Of a stretch of DNA of 7,295 nt, positions 1-6,823 are shown in pieces. A model generated the notes under the pieces. It had not been told where the DNA came from and ran no database searches. It saw nothing but the letters and a program-made list of their open reading frames with translations. Each line of letters opens with the position of its first letter. Position 1 is the stretch's first letter. A program made the position numbers and the translations under genes. The stretch is from Bordetella parapertussis (GTDB lineage: Bacteria; Pseudomonadota; Gammaproteobacteria; Burkholderiales; Burkholderiaceae_C): positions 1 through 7,295 of the forward strand of contig CAMDSU010000087.1 in the NCBI GenBank assembly GCA_945907335.1. Reading direction: 5' to 3'.

Positions 1-315
1 CGTCATGCCACTGATGCTGCCGATGATGTCGGGCATCACTGCCAGTTGCTCGCAGCCGATAGCGCAAGTTTCCAAAATAGACGGTGTGAGTTTGAGGCGA
101 TCCAGCATGGGGCCGTCCAAACCGTTGGCCTTGGCCTTTTGCAAATCTGTTTGGTTGGCGATGACCAGTGCCTCGGTGTCGCTGCGCAACAAGCGGGCAA
201 GCTCTCGCAATGCATGGCTTTTGCTGGCGGCTGTGGCCTTGGCCATGACGGCGCTGGCGGCTTTGGCCTGTTGTCCCAAGGCCAACATCAGTTCAGGAAT
301 AGTGTGTGCGTTCAT
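1..315 (-). CDS. proA: Gamma-glutamyl phosphate reductase (glutamate-5-semialdehyde dehydrogenase), N-terminal part, cut by the window edge
   Basis: This enzyme reduces gamma-glutamyl phosphate to glutamate-5-semialdehyde with NADPH, the second step of proline synthesis in the cytoplasm. Only the first 105 residues are in the window, against roughly 420 for the family, so the catalytic cysteine and most of the Rossmann fold lie off-window. The visible part matches the ProA N-terminus: an Ala-rich helix (residues 16-30), a segment [11 protein letters not shown] (about 33-43), then [20 protein letters not shown] and DRLKLTP, the usual 'N..D...A...GL...MLDRL.L' signature. The start is the ATG at 315-313. 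No in-frame alternative lies close upstream, and only a weak GGTG-like ribosome site precedes it. It follows holA after 76 bases in the same direction, so it may be the distal gene of the operon or have its own promoter. Identity rests on family recognition of the N-terminus and on the holA-proA neighbourhood seen in related bacteria. Confidence 0.9.
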   Translation of the reverse strand, partial: MNAHTIPELMLALGQQAKAASAVMAKATAASKSHALRELARLLRSDTEALVIANQTDLQKAKANGLDGPMLDRLKLTPSILETCAIGCEQLAVMPDIIGSISGMT

Positions 316-391
316 GCACCGATTTTGGCAGAGAAGACGCCAGTTTCAGAAATAGCCGCAGATGTGAGCAGACATCACCTGCAACCGCTGT
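316..391 (-). other. holA-proA intergenic gap with a weak hairpin
   Basis: This 76-base gap is the longest in the window. It contains an inverted repeat: GATGT at 361-365 and ACATC at 372-376 form a 5-bp stem with a 6-base loop, extendable by GCA (358-360) / TGC (380-382) across a 3-base bulge. No run of T follows on the transcribed strand, so it does not look like a standard intrinsic terminator. I could not find a convincing -35/-10 pair for proA. Transcription may read through, or a weak promoter may be present that I cannot recognise. Confidence 0.3.
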
Positions 392-1444
392 TCAGCGCGG
401 GCTGCAAGCCTTGCTGAACATCAGCGCCAAGCGCAACAAGGCCTGCCAGTTATCCTTGGGCCATGTGGGCAATTTCATGCCTTTGACAATACCGTCTACC
501 TGATGGGCGCTTTGCAGCAGTCGCTCAAGCTGCGCTGTTTTGAGCTGTGGCAGTACACGCTCGAACAAACGTTCTTTCAAACCCCAGACCCTTTGCTCGC
601 GCAAGACTTGGGGCAACGGACGACCGGCTGCCACCGCGTCTTTCACTCGTTTCAAGCTGCGAATGTCCTCTGCCAAGGTGTAATGCACCAAAACCTCGGA
701 CACACCCTCGGCTTGCAAACCATCCACCATTCGCTGCACCCTCAGGTGCTGTCCGGCCAGAACCGCTTCGGTGAGTTTGAACACGTCATACCGGGCCACA
801 TTCAACACGGCGCGCTCTATCTGCTCAAAACTCAATTCACCCGGCGCATACAGCAAACCCAGTTTTTGAATTTCTTGATGTGCTGCCAATAAATTGCCTT
901 CCACCCGGTCGGCAAAAAACTGCAGGCTGCGCTGCCCTTCTTCGCCTTCACGCACCCTTTGCTGTTGTTGGCCGAGCCGGTGTGCAATCCAAGCAGGCAA
1001 GCCAGCGCGCTCTATCGGATCGAGTTGCACCGTGGCACCATGGTTGTCTAACGCCATGAACCAGCCAGTGCTTTTGGCCGTCTTGTCTAAGCGAGGCAAC
1101 AACACCAACAGCAACACGTCCTGCTGATCAGCCATGCGCTCTGCCAACGACTGCAAGGCCACGCTGCCTTCCTTGCCAGGCTTGCCGGAGGGAATACGCA
1201 CATCCATCAACAGCTTGTCAGAGAAGAGGCTCATCGCACCGGCAGCCGCTTGCACCGACTCCCAATCAAAATGCGCGCCCGCCACTGTGAACACATGGCG
1301 CTCGGTATAGCCTTGGTCACGCGCTGTCTGTCGAATCAGATCAGCCGCCTCTTGTTGCAGCAAAGGTTCGTCACCGTGCAATGCATAAATGCTGCGCAAG
1401 CCCTTGGCCAACTGTTCTTGCAAACGTGCGGCAGCGATTTGCAT
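392..1444 (-). CDS. holA: DNA polymerase III subunit delta
   Basis: HolA is the delta subunit of the clamp-loader complex. It binds and opens the beta sliding clamp so that it can be loaded on primed DNA. The protein is 350 residues from the chosen start, close to the 343 of E. coli HolA. Visible family features are YALHGDEPLLQQEAADLIR near residues 20-38 (the degenerate nucleotide-binding-like start of domain I), AMSLFSDK at 70-77 (the clamp-contacting region in this family), VEGNLLAAHQEIQKL at 181-195, and RYDVFKLTEAVLAG at 218-231 leading into the helical collar domain. The ATG at 1444-1442 gives a typical MQ... N-terminus. A TTG two codons upstream is possible but less likely. The gene begins 9 bases after the lptE stop and has no clear ribosome site of its own, which suggests coupling to lptE translation. 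The stop is TGA at 394-392. Confidence 0.95.
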   Translation of the reverse strand: MQIAAARLQEQLAKGLRSIYALHGDEPLLQQEAADLIRQTARDQGYTERHVFTVAGAHFDWESVQAAAGAMSLFSDKLLMDVRIPSGKPGKEGSVALQSLAERMADQQDVLLLVLLPRLDKTAKSTGWFMALDNHGATVQLDPIERAGLPAWIAHRLGQQQQRVREGEEGQRSLQFFADRVEGNLLAAHQEIQKLGLLYAPGELSFEQIERAVLNVARYDVFKLTEAVLAGQHLRVQRMVDGLQAEGVSEVLVHYTLAEDIRSLKRVKDAVAAGRPLPQVLREQRVWGLKERLFERVLPQLKTAQLERLLQSAHQVDGIVKGMKLPTWPKDNWQALLRLALMFSKACSPR

Positions 1445-1453
1445 GGCCAATGG

Positions 1454-1999
1454 TCAGGGCAAACGCGCCGCAGCGATTCGCCGGATCAGTTGCTGCACCA
1501 GGTCCGAACGCATATCGCGGTAGAGCAATTGCTCTTCGGCTTCCTTGGACAGGGCCGCGGTTTCGCTGAAACTGATTTCGCGCTCTTGCACGATCTCGGT
1601 CTCCGGAATAAGTTCATCGCCACTGCGGGTACGCAGTCGGAAATTTACCCGCAAACGCAAGGTGAATTCACGCACCGTGCCAGTGGATGTGCGACTGAGA
1701 ATCACCTTCTCTTGCAACTCTTGCAAAATTTCCAGAATCACATCGGCGCGCTCAATCTCTCGCGCATTCGAGATGACCTCCAAATTGCCTATGCTTTTGA
1801 GATTGCGCTTGAGCAGTTGCCCAAAAAGCGAAGTTTCGGCAATATTGCTGTACAGGGTTTTGAAGGGCAAATCCGGCGCTTTGCGCAATTTAAAACCGCA
1901 TGCGGAGAGTGCCCCCAACGTCGCCACAGTTACGCCTATGCGCGCGCCTTGCTGCAACCATTGGCGGCGTGAGCTTGATAAGGTGTGGCGGGTATGCAT
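1454..1999 (-). CDS. lptE: LPS-assembly lipoprotein LptE
   Basis: LptE is the outer-membrane lipoprotein that plugs and assists LptD during lipopolysaccharide insertion at the cell surface. The 181-residue product has a lipoprotein signal: basic N-terminus, hydrophobic stretch about 21-33, and lipobox LSAC with the acylated cysteine at residue 34, followed by GFKLR, the usual 'CGF.LR' start of mature LptE. Later segments PFKTLY, a central alternating beta-type region, REFTLRLRVNFRLRT and a C-terminal helix ending in LIRRIAAARLP fit the family; length is normal. The n-region contains SRRQWLQ (residues 10-16), close to the twin-arginine consensus, so export could be by Tat rather than Sec. The ATG lies 2 bases after the leuS stop and is preceded by GGTGA inside the end of leuS. 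The leuS-lptE-holA order independently supports the call. Confidence 0.94.
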   Translation of the reverse strand: MHTRHTLSSSRRQWLQQGARIGVTVATLGALSACGFKLRKAPDLPFKTLYSNIAETSLFGQLLKRNLKSIGNLEVISNAREIERADVILEILQELQEKVILSRTSTGTVREFTLRLRVNFRLRTRSGDELIPETEIVQEREISFSETAALSKEAEEQLLYRDMRSDLVQQLIRRIAAARLP

Positions 2000-2011
2000 G
2001 GTCAGATCACC
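2000..2011 (-). promoter_or_regulatory. Ribosome binding site of lptE inside the leuS 3' end
   Basis: GGTGA at 2011-2007 lies 7 bases before the lptE ATG and overlaps the last leuS codons and stop. This arrangement suits translational coupling between leuS and lptE and supports the ATG at 1999 as the lptE start. Confidence 0.55.
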
Positions 2012-4833
2012 AAGTTCACCAAGCGCCCGGGGACGACGATGATTTTTTTGGGCGTGGCTCCCTGGGACTGCTTTTGAAAAGCCTCACTGGCCAAAGCCGC
2101 TTGTTCGATCGCGGCTTTGTCGGCATTCGCGCTGACCACCAGCGAGCCGCGCAGTTTGCCGTTGACCTGCAACATCAGTTCAATTTCATCACGCACCAAC
2201 GCGGTGTCATCAACGCTTGGCCAAGTGGCATCCCACAAACTGCCATGGACCTTGTCATAGCCCAAGTCCAGCCACAGGTGAGAACTCAGGTGCGGGCACA
2301 CCGGGTACAGCACACGCAACAAAATAGACAGGCATTCAGCCAATGCAGCCGCGTCCTCTTGGGTGTCACTGAGTTCAGCATCCTCGAGGGCGTTGAGCAT
2401 CTTCATAACCGCGGAAACCACGGTGTTGTATTGCATGCGCTCGTAGTCGTAATTGGCCTGCTTGAGCACACTGTGGATATCAAGCCGCAAGGCTTTGGCG
2501 GCCTTGCCAAAGCCAGCCGCGCGTCCTGTCGCCAACCCATTGGCGATGCGCTGGCGGTGCTGGTGCGCAAAATTCCACACCCTGCGCAAAAACCGGTAAC
2601 TGCCTTCCACCGCCGAGTCGTTCCACTCCAACGTGGCCTCGGGGGGCGCGGTGAACATGGTGTACAGACGTGCGGTGTCAGCGCCGTAGCGCTCGATCAG
2701 GTCTTGCGGATCGACACCGTTGTTCTTGCTTTTGCTCATGGTGCCCACGCCTTCATAGACGATGGGTGTACCGGCAGGCAAATGGCCTTTGGCTTCTTTG
2801 AGTACAGCGCCAATCACTTTGCCATTGGCATCATGTTGGTCTTGCACCTCGTGCGGCCAGAAATATTCGATACCGCCCTTGTCGCTTTTGCGCGAGTAAA
2901 TATGGTTGAGCACCATGCCTTGTGTCAGCAGTTTGGTGAATGGTTCGTCCACCTTCACCAAGCCTAAATCGCGCATGACCTTGGTCCAAAAACGCGCATA
3001 CAGCAAATGCAAAATGGCGTGTTCGATGCCGCCGATGTACTGGTCCATGCCACTGCCGCCCGTGGCAATACCCTCTTGGCGCATCCAATAGTCGGTGCCA
3101 TCGGCCACCATCTTGTCGGCGTTGGTCGGGTCGCAATAGCGCATGTAGTACCAACTGGAATCGACAAACGTGTCCATGGTGTCGGTTTCACGCCGCGCTG
3201 GTTTGCCGCAGGTCGGACACACGACCCCTTTGTGGAAACCCTCGTGCTTGTGCAAAGGGTTGCCCGAGCCATCAGGAATGCAGTCTTGCGGCAACACCAC
3301 CGGCAGGTCTTTTTCCGGCACGGGTACGGCGCCGTGTTCATCGCAATGGATGATGGGAATCGGCGTGCCCCAATAGCGCTGGCGGCTCACCCCCCAGTCA
3401 CGCAAACGCCAAGTGATTTTTTTTTCGCCCAAGCCTTTGGCTGCGAGTAGCTCGGACACTTTGTTCACTGCATCTTTGAAGCGCAGTCCATCAAGCAGGC
3501 CGGAGTTGATGCAAACGCCGTCTTTCGTGGCGTACCAGTCTTGCCAAACTTGGTTGTCAAATGAACCAGCATTGAACGAACCAGGAGCCGCAGATGTGGG
3601 GCTTACCTCTGGTGAGGAGTCGGAGCCTGCGACCGACGAGCCGGGGGCAGTCACCGCAGCGGCACCAACACTGACCACCTGCTTAATCACCAACTGGTAC
3701 TTCAACGCAAACGCAAAATCCCGCTCGTCATGCGCCGGCACACCCATGACCGCGCCGTCGCCGTAACTCATCAACACATAGTTGCCAATCCACAAAGCCA
3801 CTTGTTCGCCGGTCAAAGGATGCGTCACTTTCAAACCGGTGTCCCTGCCAACCTTGTCTTTCAAAGCCAACTCGGCTTCGGTCGTGCCACCCGCTTTGCA
3901 TTCCTCGATGAATGCAGCCAGTTTGGGATTGCCAAGGGCAGCATGCAGCGACAGCGGATGCTCGGGCGCGACCGCGCAAAACGTCACGCCCATGATGGTG
4001 TCGGCACGCGTGGTGAACACATACATGCGACCGTCTTGTATCAACTGACCGGAAGCATCCCGGATGTCGTGCGTGAACGCAAACCGCACACCCTCGGATT
4101 TGCCGATCCAGTTTTCCTGCATCAAACGCACTTTGTCCGGCCAGCCGTTCAACGTGGCTTTGGGGTTGCCGATTTGCACATGGTCAAGCAACTCCTGTGC
4201 GTAATCGGTGATCTTCAAGTAGTAGCCGGGGATCTCGCGTTTTTCCACCACCGCACCCGTGCGCCAGCCCTTGCCATCAATCACCTGCTCGTTGGCCAAC
4301 ACGGTCTGGTCCACCGGGTCCCAATTCACTACCTGGGTTTTGCGGTAGGCCACGCCAATATCTAGCATCTTCAAAAACAACCACTGGTTCCATTTGTAAT
4401 AGCTCGCATCGCAGGTGGCGACTTCGCGCGACCAGTCGATGGCCAGCCCCATGGCCTGCATTTGCTGCTTCATGTAAGCGATGTTTTCATAAGTCCACTT
4501 GGCCGGTGGCACGCCGTTTTTCAGCGCCGCGTTTTCAGCTGGCAAGCCAAATGCGTCCCAGCCCATGGGCATGAGCACATTGAAGCCCTTCATGCGCAAA
4601 TGGCGGGTGAGCATGTCGTTGATGGTGTAGTTGCGCACATGGCCCATGTGCAATTTGCCGCTGGGGTACGGCAACATGGAGCAAGCGTAGTACTTGGGGC
4701 GCGACTTGTCTTCGGTGACGCGGTAAACATCGGCCTGCGTCCATGCCAACTGTATGGCCTGCTCTATGGTGGATGCGGTGTATTCGGGATGTGCGCCGCT
4801 GTGACGCTGTGAAGAAATATCGGTGTGTGACAT
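2002..4833 (-). CDS. leuS: Leucyl-tRNA synthetase (leucine--tRNA ligase)
   Basis: This class I synthetase charges tRNA-Leu with leucine and edits mischarged products in the cytoplasm. Motifs in order are [11 protein letters not shown] at residues 55-65 (HIGH motif), the editing domain with TTRADT at 274-279 and HDERD at 368-372, [14 protein letters not shown] at 476-489, a zinc-type set C497/H500/C539/C542, [16 protein letters not shown] at 601-616, TMSKSKNNG at 698-706 (KMSKS loop), a helical anticodon-binding region about 780-870, and the tail [11 protein letters not shown] at 887-897. At 943 residues it is longer than E. coli LeuS (860). Part of the excess is a Ser/Ala/Gly/Pro-rich stretch at 391-426, with a shorter insert at 585-595 and extra residues before the KMSKS loop. 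The ATG at 4833 is chosen because an in-frame extension to 4974 would run through exbD. A TTG three codons upstream (4842) is a weak alternative. The gene starts 28 bases after exbD and ends 2 bases before lptE. Confidence 0.98.
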   Translation of the reverse strand: MSHTDISSQRHSGAHPEYTASTIEQAIQLAWTQADVYRVTEDKSRPKYYACSMLPYPSGKLHMGHVRNYTINDMLTRHLRMKGFNVLMPMGWDAFGLPAENAALKNGVPPAKWTYENIAYMKQQMQAMGLAIDWSREVATCDASYYKWNQWLFLKMLDIGVAYRKTQVVNWDPVDQTVLANEQVIDGKGWRTGAVVEKREIPGYYLKITDYAQELLDHVQIGNPKATLNGWPDKVRLMQENWIGKSEGVRFAFTHDIRDASGQLIQDGRMYVFTTRADTIMGVTFCAVAPEHPLSLHAALGNPKLAAFIEECKAGGTTEAELALKDKVGRDTGLKVTHPLTGEQVALWIGNYVLMSYGDGAVMGVPAHDERDFAFALKYQLVIKQVVSVGAAAVTAPGSSVAGSDSSPEVSPTSAAPGSFNAGSFDNQVWQDWYATKDGVCINSGLLDGLRFKDAVNKVSELLAAKGLGEKKITWRLRDWGVSRQRYWGTPIPIIHCDEHGAVPVPEKDLPVVLPQDCIPDGSGNPLHKHEGFHKGVVCPTCGKPARRETDTMDTFVDSSWYYMRYCDPTNADKMVADGTDYWMRQEGIATGGSGMDQYIGGIEHAILHLLYARFWTKVMRDLGLVKVDEPFTKLLTQGMVLNHIYSRKSDKGGIEYFWPHEVQDQHDANGKVIGAVLKEAKGHLPAGTPIVYEGVGTMSKSKNNGVDPQDLIERYGADTARLYTMFTAPPEATLEWNDSAVEGSYRFLRRVWNFAHQHRQRIANGLATGRAAGFGKAAKALRLDIHSVLKQANYDYERMQYNTVVSAVMKMLNALEDAELSDTQEDAAALAECLSILLRVLYPVCPHLSSHLWLDLGYDKVHGSLWDATWPSVDDTALVRDEIELMLQVNGKLRGSLVVSANADKAAIEQAALASEAFQKQSQGATPKKIIVVPGRLVNLVI

Positions 4834-4856
4834 GGGGCTCAATAAGAAACCCCGTG
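4831..4856 (-). promoter_or_regulatory. Possible hairpin enclosing the leuS start codon
   Basis: On the transcribed strand CACGGGG (4856-4850) can pair with CCCCATG (4837-4831): four G-C pairs plus two outer pairs around one mismatch, with a 12-base loop. The leuS ATG is in the 3' arm, and the only purine-rich ribosome-site candidate (GAG, 4840-4838) is in the loop. It could lower leuS initiation unless ribosomes arriving from exbD open it. There is no T-run after the stem, so it is not a standard terminator. The structure is short and may be chance. Confidence 0.3.
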
Positions 4857-4861
4857 CGCGC

Positions 4862-5314
4862 TCAGTTGCGCGGTGCCGGGGCGGTTGTGTCGATTTTAGG
4901 CCCTGCAGACTGCACCGCCAGCGACACGCTGCGCAACTCGGATTTTTGAATTTCCGCCATGGCTTCGGCAACACGCCCGTATGGCACGGTTTTGTCGATG
5001 TTCAATTGCACTTCAGTGGCTTGGGCAGACTGCGCTCTGAGGCTCAATGCTGCGGCCAGTTGTGCCATGGGCAAAGCTTGTCCGTCTACCGAGACTTGGC
5101 CATCGGCCTTTATGGAAATTTCAAGCGGCGCGGGTTTGGCCGAACTGGTAGCCACATCGACCTGTGGCAATTCCATGTGCAACGCCCCAGTCATCATGGG
5201 AGCGGCGATGATGAAAATGACCAACAACACCAACATGACATCGACCAGCGGTGTGACATTGATCTCAGCCATGGGTGTGTAAGAAGGGCGGGATTCAAAT
5301 TCTCCAAATGCCAT
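4862..5314 (-). CDS. exbD: ExbD/TolR-family proton-channel subunit
   Basis: ExbD/TolR proteins pair with ExbB/TolQ to form an inner-membrane motor that uses the proton gradient to energise TonB- or Tol-dependent work at the outer membrane. The 150-residue product has a short cytoplasmic N-terminus, the conserved segment [20 protein letters not shown] (15-34) with the proton-carrying aspartate at residue 25, one transmembrane helix about 23-43, and a periplasmic domain carrying [24 protein letters not shown] and [20 protein letters not shown]. The tail is Pro/Ala-rich. Length and layout are normal for the family. It lies 9 bases after exbB and has a good GAGG ribosome site. No tonB, tolA or tolB is visible nearby, so the choice between ExbD and TolR is not settled by context. 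The lack of tol genes and the dapB-leuS neighbourhood favour the ExbD-like label. Confidence 0.9.
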   Translation of the reverse strand: MAFGEFESRPSYTPMAEINVTPLVDVMLVLLVIFIIAAPMMTGALHMELPQVDVATSSAKPAPLEISIKADGQVSVDGQALPMAQLAAALSLRAQSAQATEVQLNIDKTVPYGRVAEAMAEIQKSELRSVSLAVQSAGPKIDTTAPAPRN

Positions 5315-5325
5315 GTCAGCGCCTC
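5315..5325 (-). promoter_or_regulatory. Ribosome binding site of exbD overlapping the exbB stop
   Basis: GAGG at 5325-5322 shares two bases with the TGA stop of exbB and lies 7 bases before the exbD ATG. It fixes the exbD start and ties production of the two channel subunits together. Confidence 0.7.
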
Positions 5326-5974
5326 AGCGAGCTTGTATCGACTTAGCTTGCGCCAACGCGCGCAAGTCGTAGGCCAGCCCTTCAAGCTCGCTGTCCAAAC
5401 GGGCCAATCGACGGCCCATCAGGTTGTAGGCCATGACCGCAGGAATCGCCACCGCCAAGCCAGCTGCCGTCATCACCAAAGCCTCGCCCACCGGCTGTGC
5501 GACTTTGTCCAAGGTGTACTGGGCAGAGGCTGCCAGATTGGTGAGCGCATGGAATATGCCCCACACCGTGCCAAGTAATCCGACAAACGGCGCCGTAGAA
5601 CCAATGGTGGCCAGCAGGTCTTGACCAAATTGCAAGCGCGAGCGAACCGCTTGCAAGCCCTCGCGCAGGCGACGGGTCAACTGGTCAGAGGCTGCCACTT
5701 GCGCGGACATGCCTTGGTCTGCATGGGTGACGGCTTCCAACAAAGGCAGGAACATCGCTTGCGAATCAGCCGCCAGCCAATGGGCACGCGCCTGTGACCA
5801 ATCGCCCGCCTGCCAAAACAGCGCCTTGCACGACGCGAGATTGCGAATCGCCAGATGCAGCAACCAAGATTTGTAAACAATGATGAACCAACTGACCACC
5901 GACATCACCAACAACAGCAAAGCAACCGTGATACTCACGCCATCGCTTTGCAAGATCAGGTCGTTGAAGTTCAT
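5324..5974 (-). CDS. exbB: MotA/TolQ/ExbB-family proton-channel protein
   Basis: This is the multi-spanning partner of the ExbD-like protein, forming the ring around the ExbD helices in the inner membrane. The 216-residue product has a first membrane helix about 14-35, a cytoplasmic domain about 40-115, and two later helices about 121-144 and 163-186. TM2 carries [17 protein letters not shown] (125-141), with Thr136 at the position of E. coli ExbB Thr148. TM3 carries [22 protein letters not shown] (163-184), with Glu164 and Thr169 at the positions of Glu176 and Thr181. All key channel residues are therefore present, and the protein looks functional. The ATG start (5974-5972) overlaps the dapB stop as ATGA, so initiation is probably coupled to dapB termination; no strong ribosome site is seen. 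MotA or TolQ labels are possible by family, but size and motifs are ExbB/TolQ-like. Confidence 0.9.
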   Translation of the reverse strand: MNFNDLILQSDGVSITVALLLLVMSVVSWFIIVYKSWLLHLAIRNLASCKALFWQAGDWSQARAHWLAADSQAMFLPLLEAVTHADQGMSAQVAASDQLTRRLREGLQAVRSRLQFGQDLLATIGSTAPFVGLLGTVWGIFHALTNLAASAQYTLDKVAQPVGEALVMTAAGLAVAIPAVMAYNLMGRRLARLDSELEGLAYDLRALAQAKSIQAR

Positions 5975-6810
5975 CGATCAGTGTGGGAAAGGTTCAAACC
6001 CAAAACGTCAAACATATCGAACAGGCCACTGCGTTGCTGCGCAAGAAACCTGGCGGCACGCAAACTGCCTTGGGCATAGGTACTGCGACTGGCTGATTTG
6101 TGCGTGATTTCAATGCGCTCGCCTTCTGTGGCGAACATCACGGTATGGTCACCGACGATGTCTCCGCCGCGTATGGTTGAAAAGCCAATGCTGCCTGGTA
6201 CGCGCTCGCCAGTGTGGCCATAACGTTCGTACACGGCACAATCTTTCAAAGAGCGGCCCTGGGCAGTGGCGATCACCTCCCCCATTTTCAAGGCAGTGCC
6301 GGACGGCGCATCCACTTTGTGCTTGTGGTGGGCTTCGGTGATTTCAATGTCGTAGCCGTCGCTCAGCGCGAGCGCCGCCATTTGCAGCAGTTTGAGGGTG
6401 ACATTCACGCCCACGCTCATATTGGGCGCCATCACAATGGCAATGTCCTTGGCGGCTGTTTGAATAGCAGCTTTTTCCGCGTCAGAAAATCCCGTGGTAC
6501 CGATCACCATTTGCACGCCTAAACGACGGCATGCCGCTAAATGCTGCATGGTGCCTTCAGGCCGTGTGAAATCGATCAGTACCTGTGCATTTTGCAAGCC
6601 TGCAGTGATATCGCTGGTGATAGGCACACCGACAGGCTGACCCAAAAACAATCCGGCATCGACACCCAATTGCGGGCTGTTTGGCAAGTCCAGTGCTGCT
6701 GCCAGTTGCAAATCTGGGGAACGCACCACCGCTTCGATCAACATGCGCCCCATGCGGCCGCCCGCACCAGCGATGGCAATACGTCGTGGAGACGAGGCAG
6801 ATGCGTTCAT
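5971..6810 (-). CDS. dapB: 4-hydroxy-tetrahydrodipicolinate reductase
   Basis: DapB reduces 4-hydroxy-tetrahydrodipicolinate to tetrahydrodipicolinate with NAD(P)H, a step in the synthesis of diaminopimelate for peptidoglycan and of lysine. The 279 residues fit the family (E. coli 273). Visible motifs are [12 protein letters not shown] at 11-22 (dinucleotide-binding loop), [10 protein letters not shown] at 78-87, VIGTTGF at 102-108, APNMSVGVN at 128-136, the family signature [15 protein letters not shown] at 159-173 with the catalytic His161 and Lys165 positions, and the C-terminal [16 protein letters not shown] at 211-226. No key residue is missing. The ATG at 6810-6808 has an AAAGG ribosome site 8 bases upstream that overlaps the bamE stop. 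The gene sits between bamE and exbB and overlaps the latter by 4 bases, so it is inside the operon. Confidence 0.98.
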   Translation of the reverse strand: MNASASSPRRIAIAGAGGRMGRMLIEAVVRSPDLQLAAALDLPNSPQLGVDAGLFLGQPVGVPITSDITAGLQNAQVLIDFTRPEGTMQHLAACRRLGVQMVIGTTGFSDAEKAAIQTAAKDIAIVMAPNMSVGVNVTLKLLQMAALALSDGYDIEITEAHHKHKVDAPSGTALKMGEVIATAQGRSLKDCAVYERYGHTGERVPGSIGFSTIRGGDIVGDHTVMFATEGERIEITHKSASRSTYAQGSLRAARFLAQQRSGLFDMFDVLGLNLSHTDR

Positions 6811-6823
6811 GCGATGGGCCTTT
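6811..6823 (-). promoter_or_regulatory. Ribosome binding site of dapB overlapping the bamE stop
   Basis: AAAGG at 6823-6819 overlaps the TAA stop of bamE (6824-6822) and lies 8 bases before the dapB ATG. It supports the ATG at 6810 as the start and suggests coupling with bamE. Confidence 0.65.

Noticed and set aside
316..391. Intrinsic terminator or promoter before proA
   Set aside because: The hairpin lacks a T-run, and TATTTC in the spacer (4 of 6 to a -10 box) has no matching -35 at a suitable distance.
1445..1450. A TTG start for holA two codons before the chosen ATG
   Set aside because: ATG is the stronger start and yields the MQ... beginning I expect for this family. The difference is only two residues and no ribosome site favours TTG.
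1250..1972. A 240-codon plus-strand open frame across holA and lptE
   Set aside because: It runs opposite two confidently identified genes and resembles no family I know. Similar long antisense frames at 3730-4365 and 4823-5578 are rejected for the same reason.
1900..2967. A 355-codon open frame on the plus strand opposite leuS and the lptE 5' end
   Set aside because: It is antisense to conserved LeuS and LptE sequence, shows no recognisable domain, and has the low-complexity His/Gln/Arg-rich look of a frame opposite a GC-rich gene.
4834..4974. An N-terminal extension of leuS by 47 codons to an ATG at 4974
   Set aside because: It would overlap the end of exbD by more than 100 bases, and the added residues (Arg/Pro/Cys-rich) are not LeuS-like. 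The ATG at 4833 gives a plausible N-terminus.
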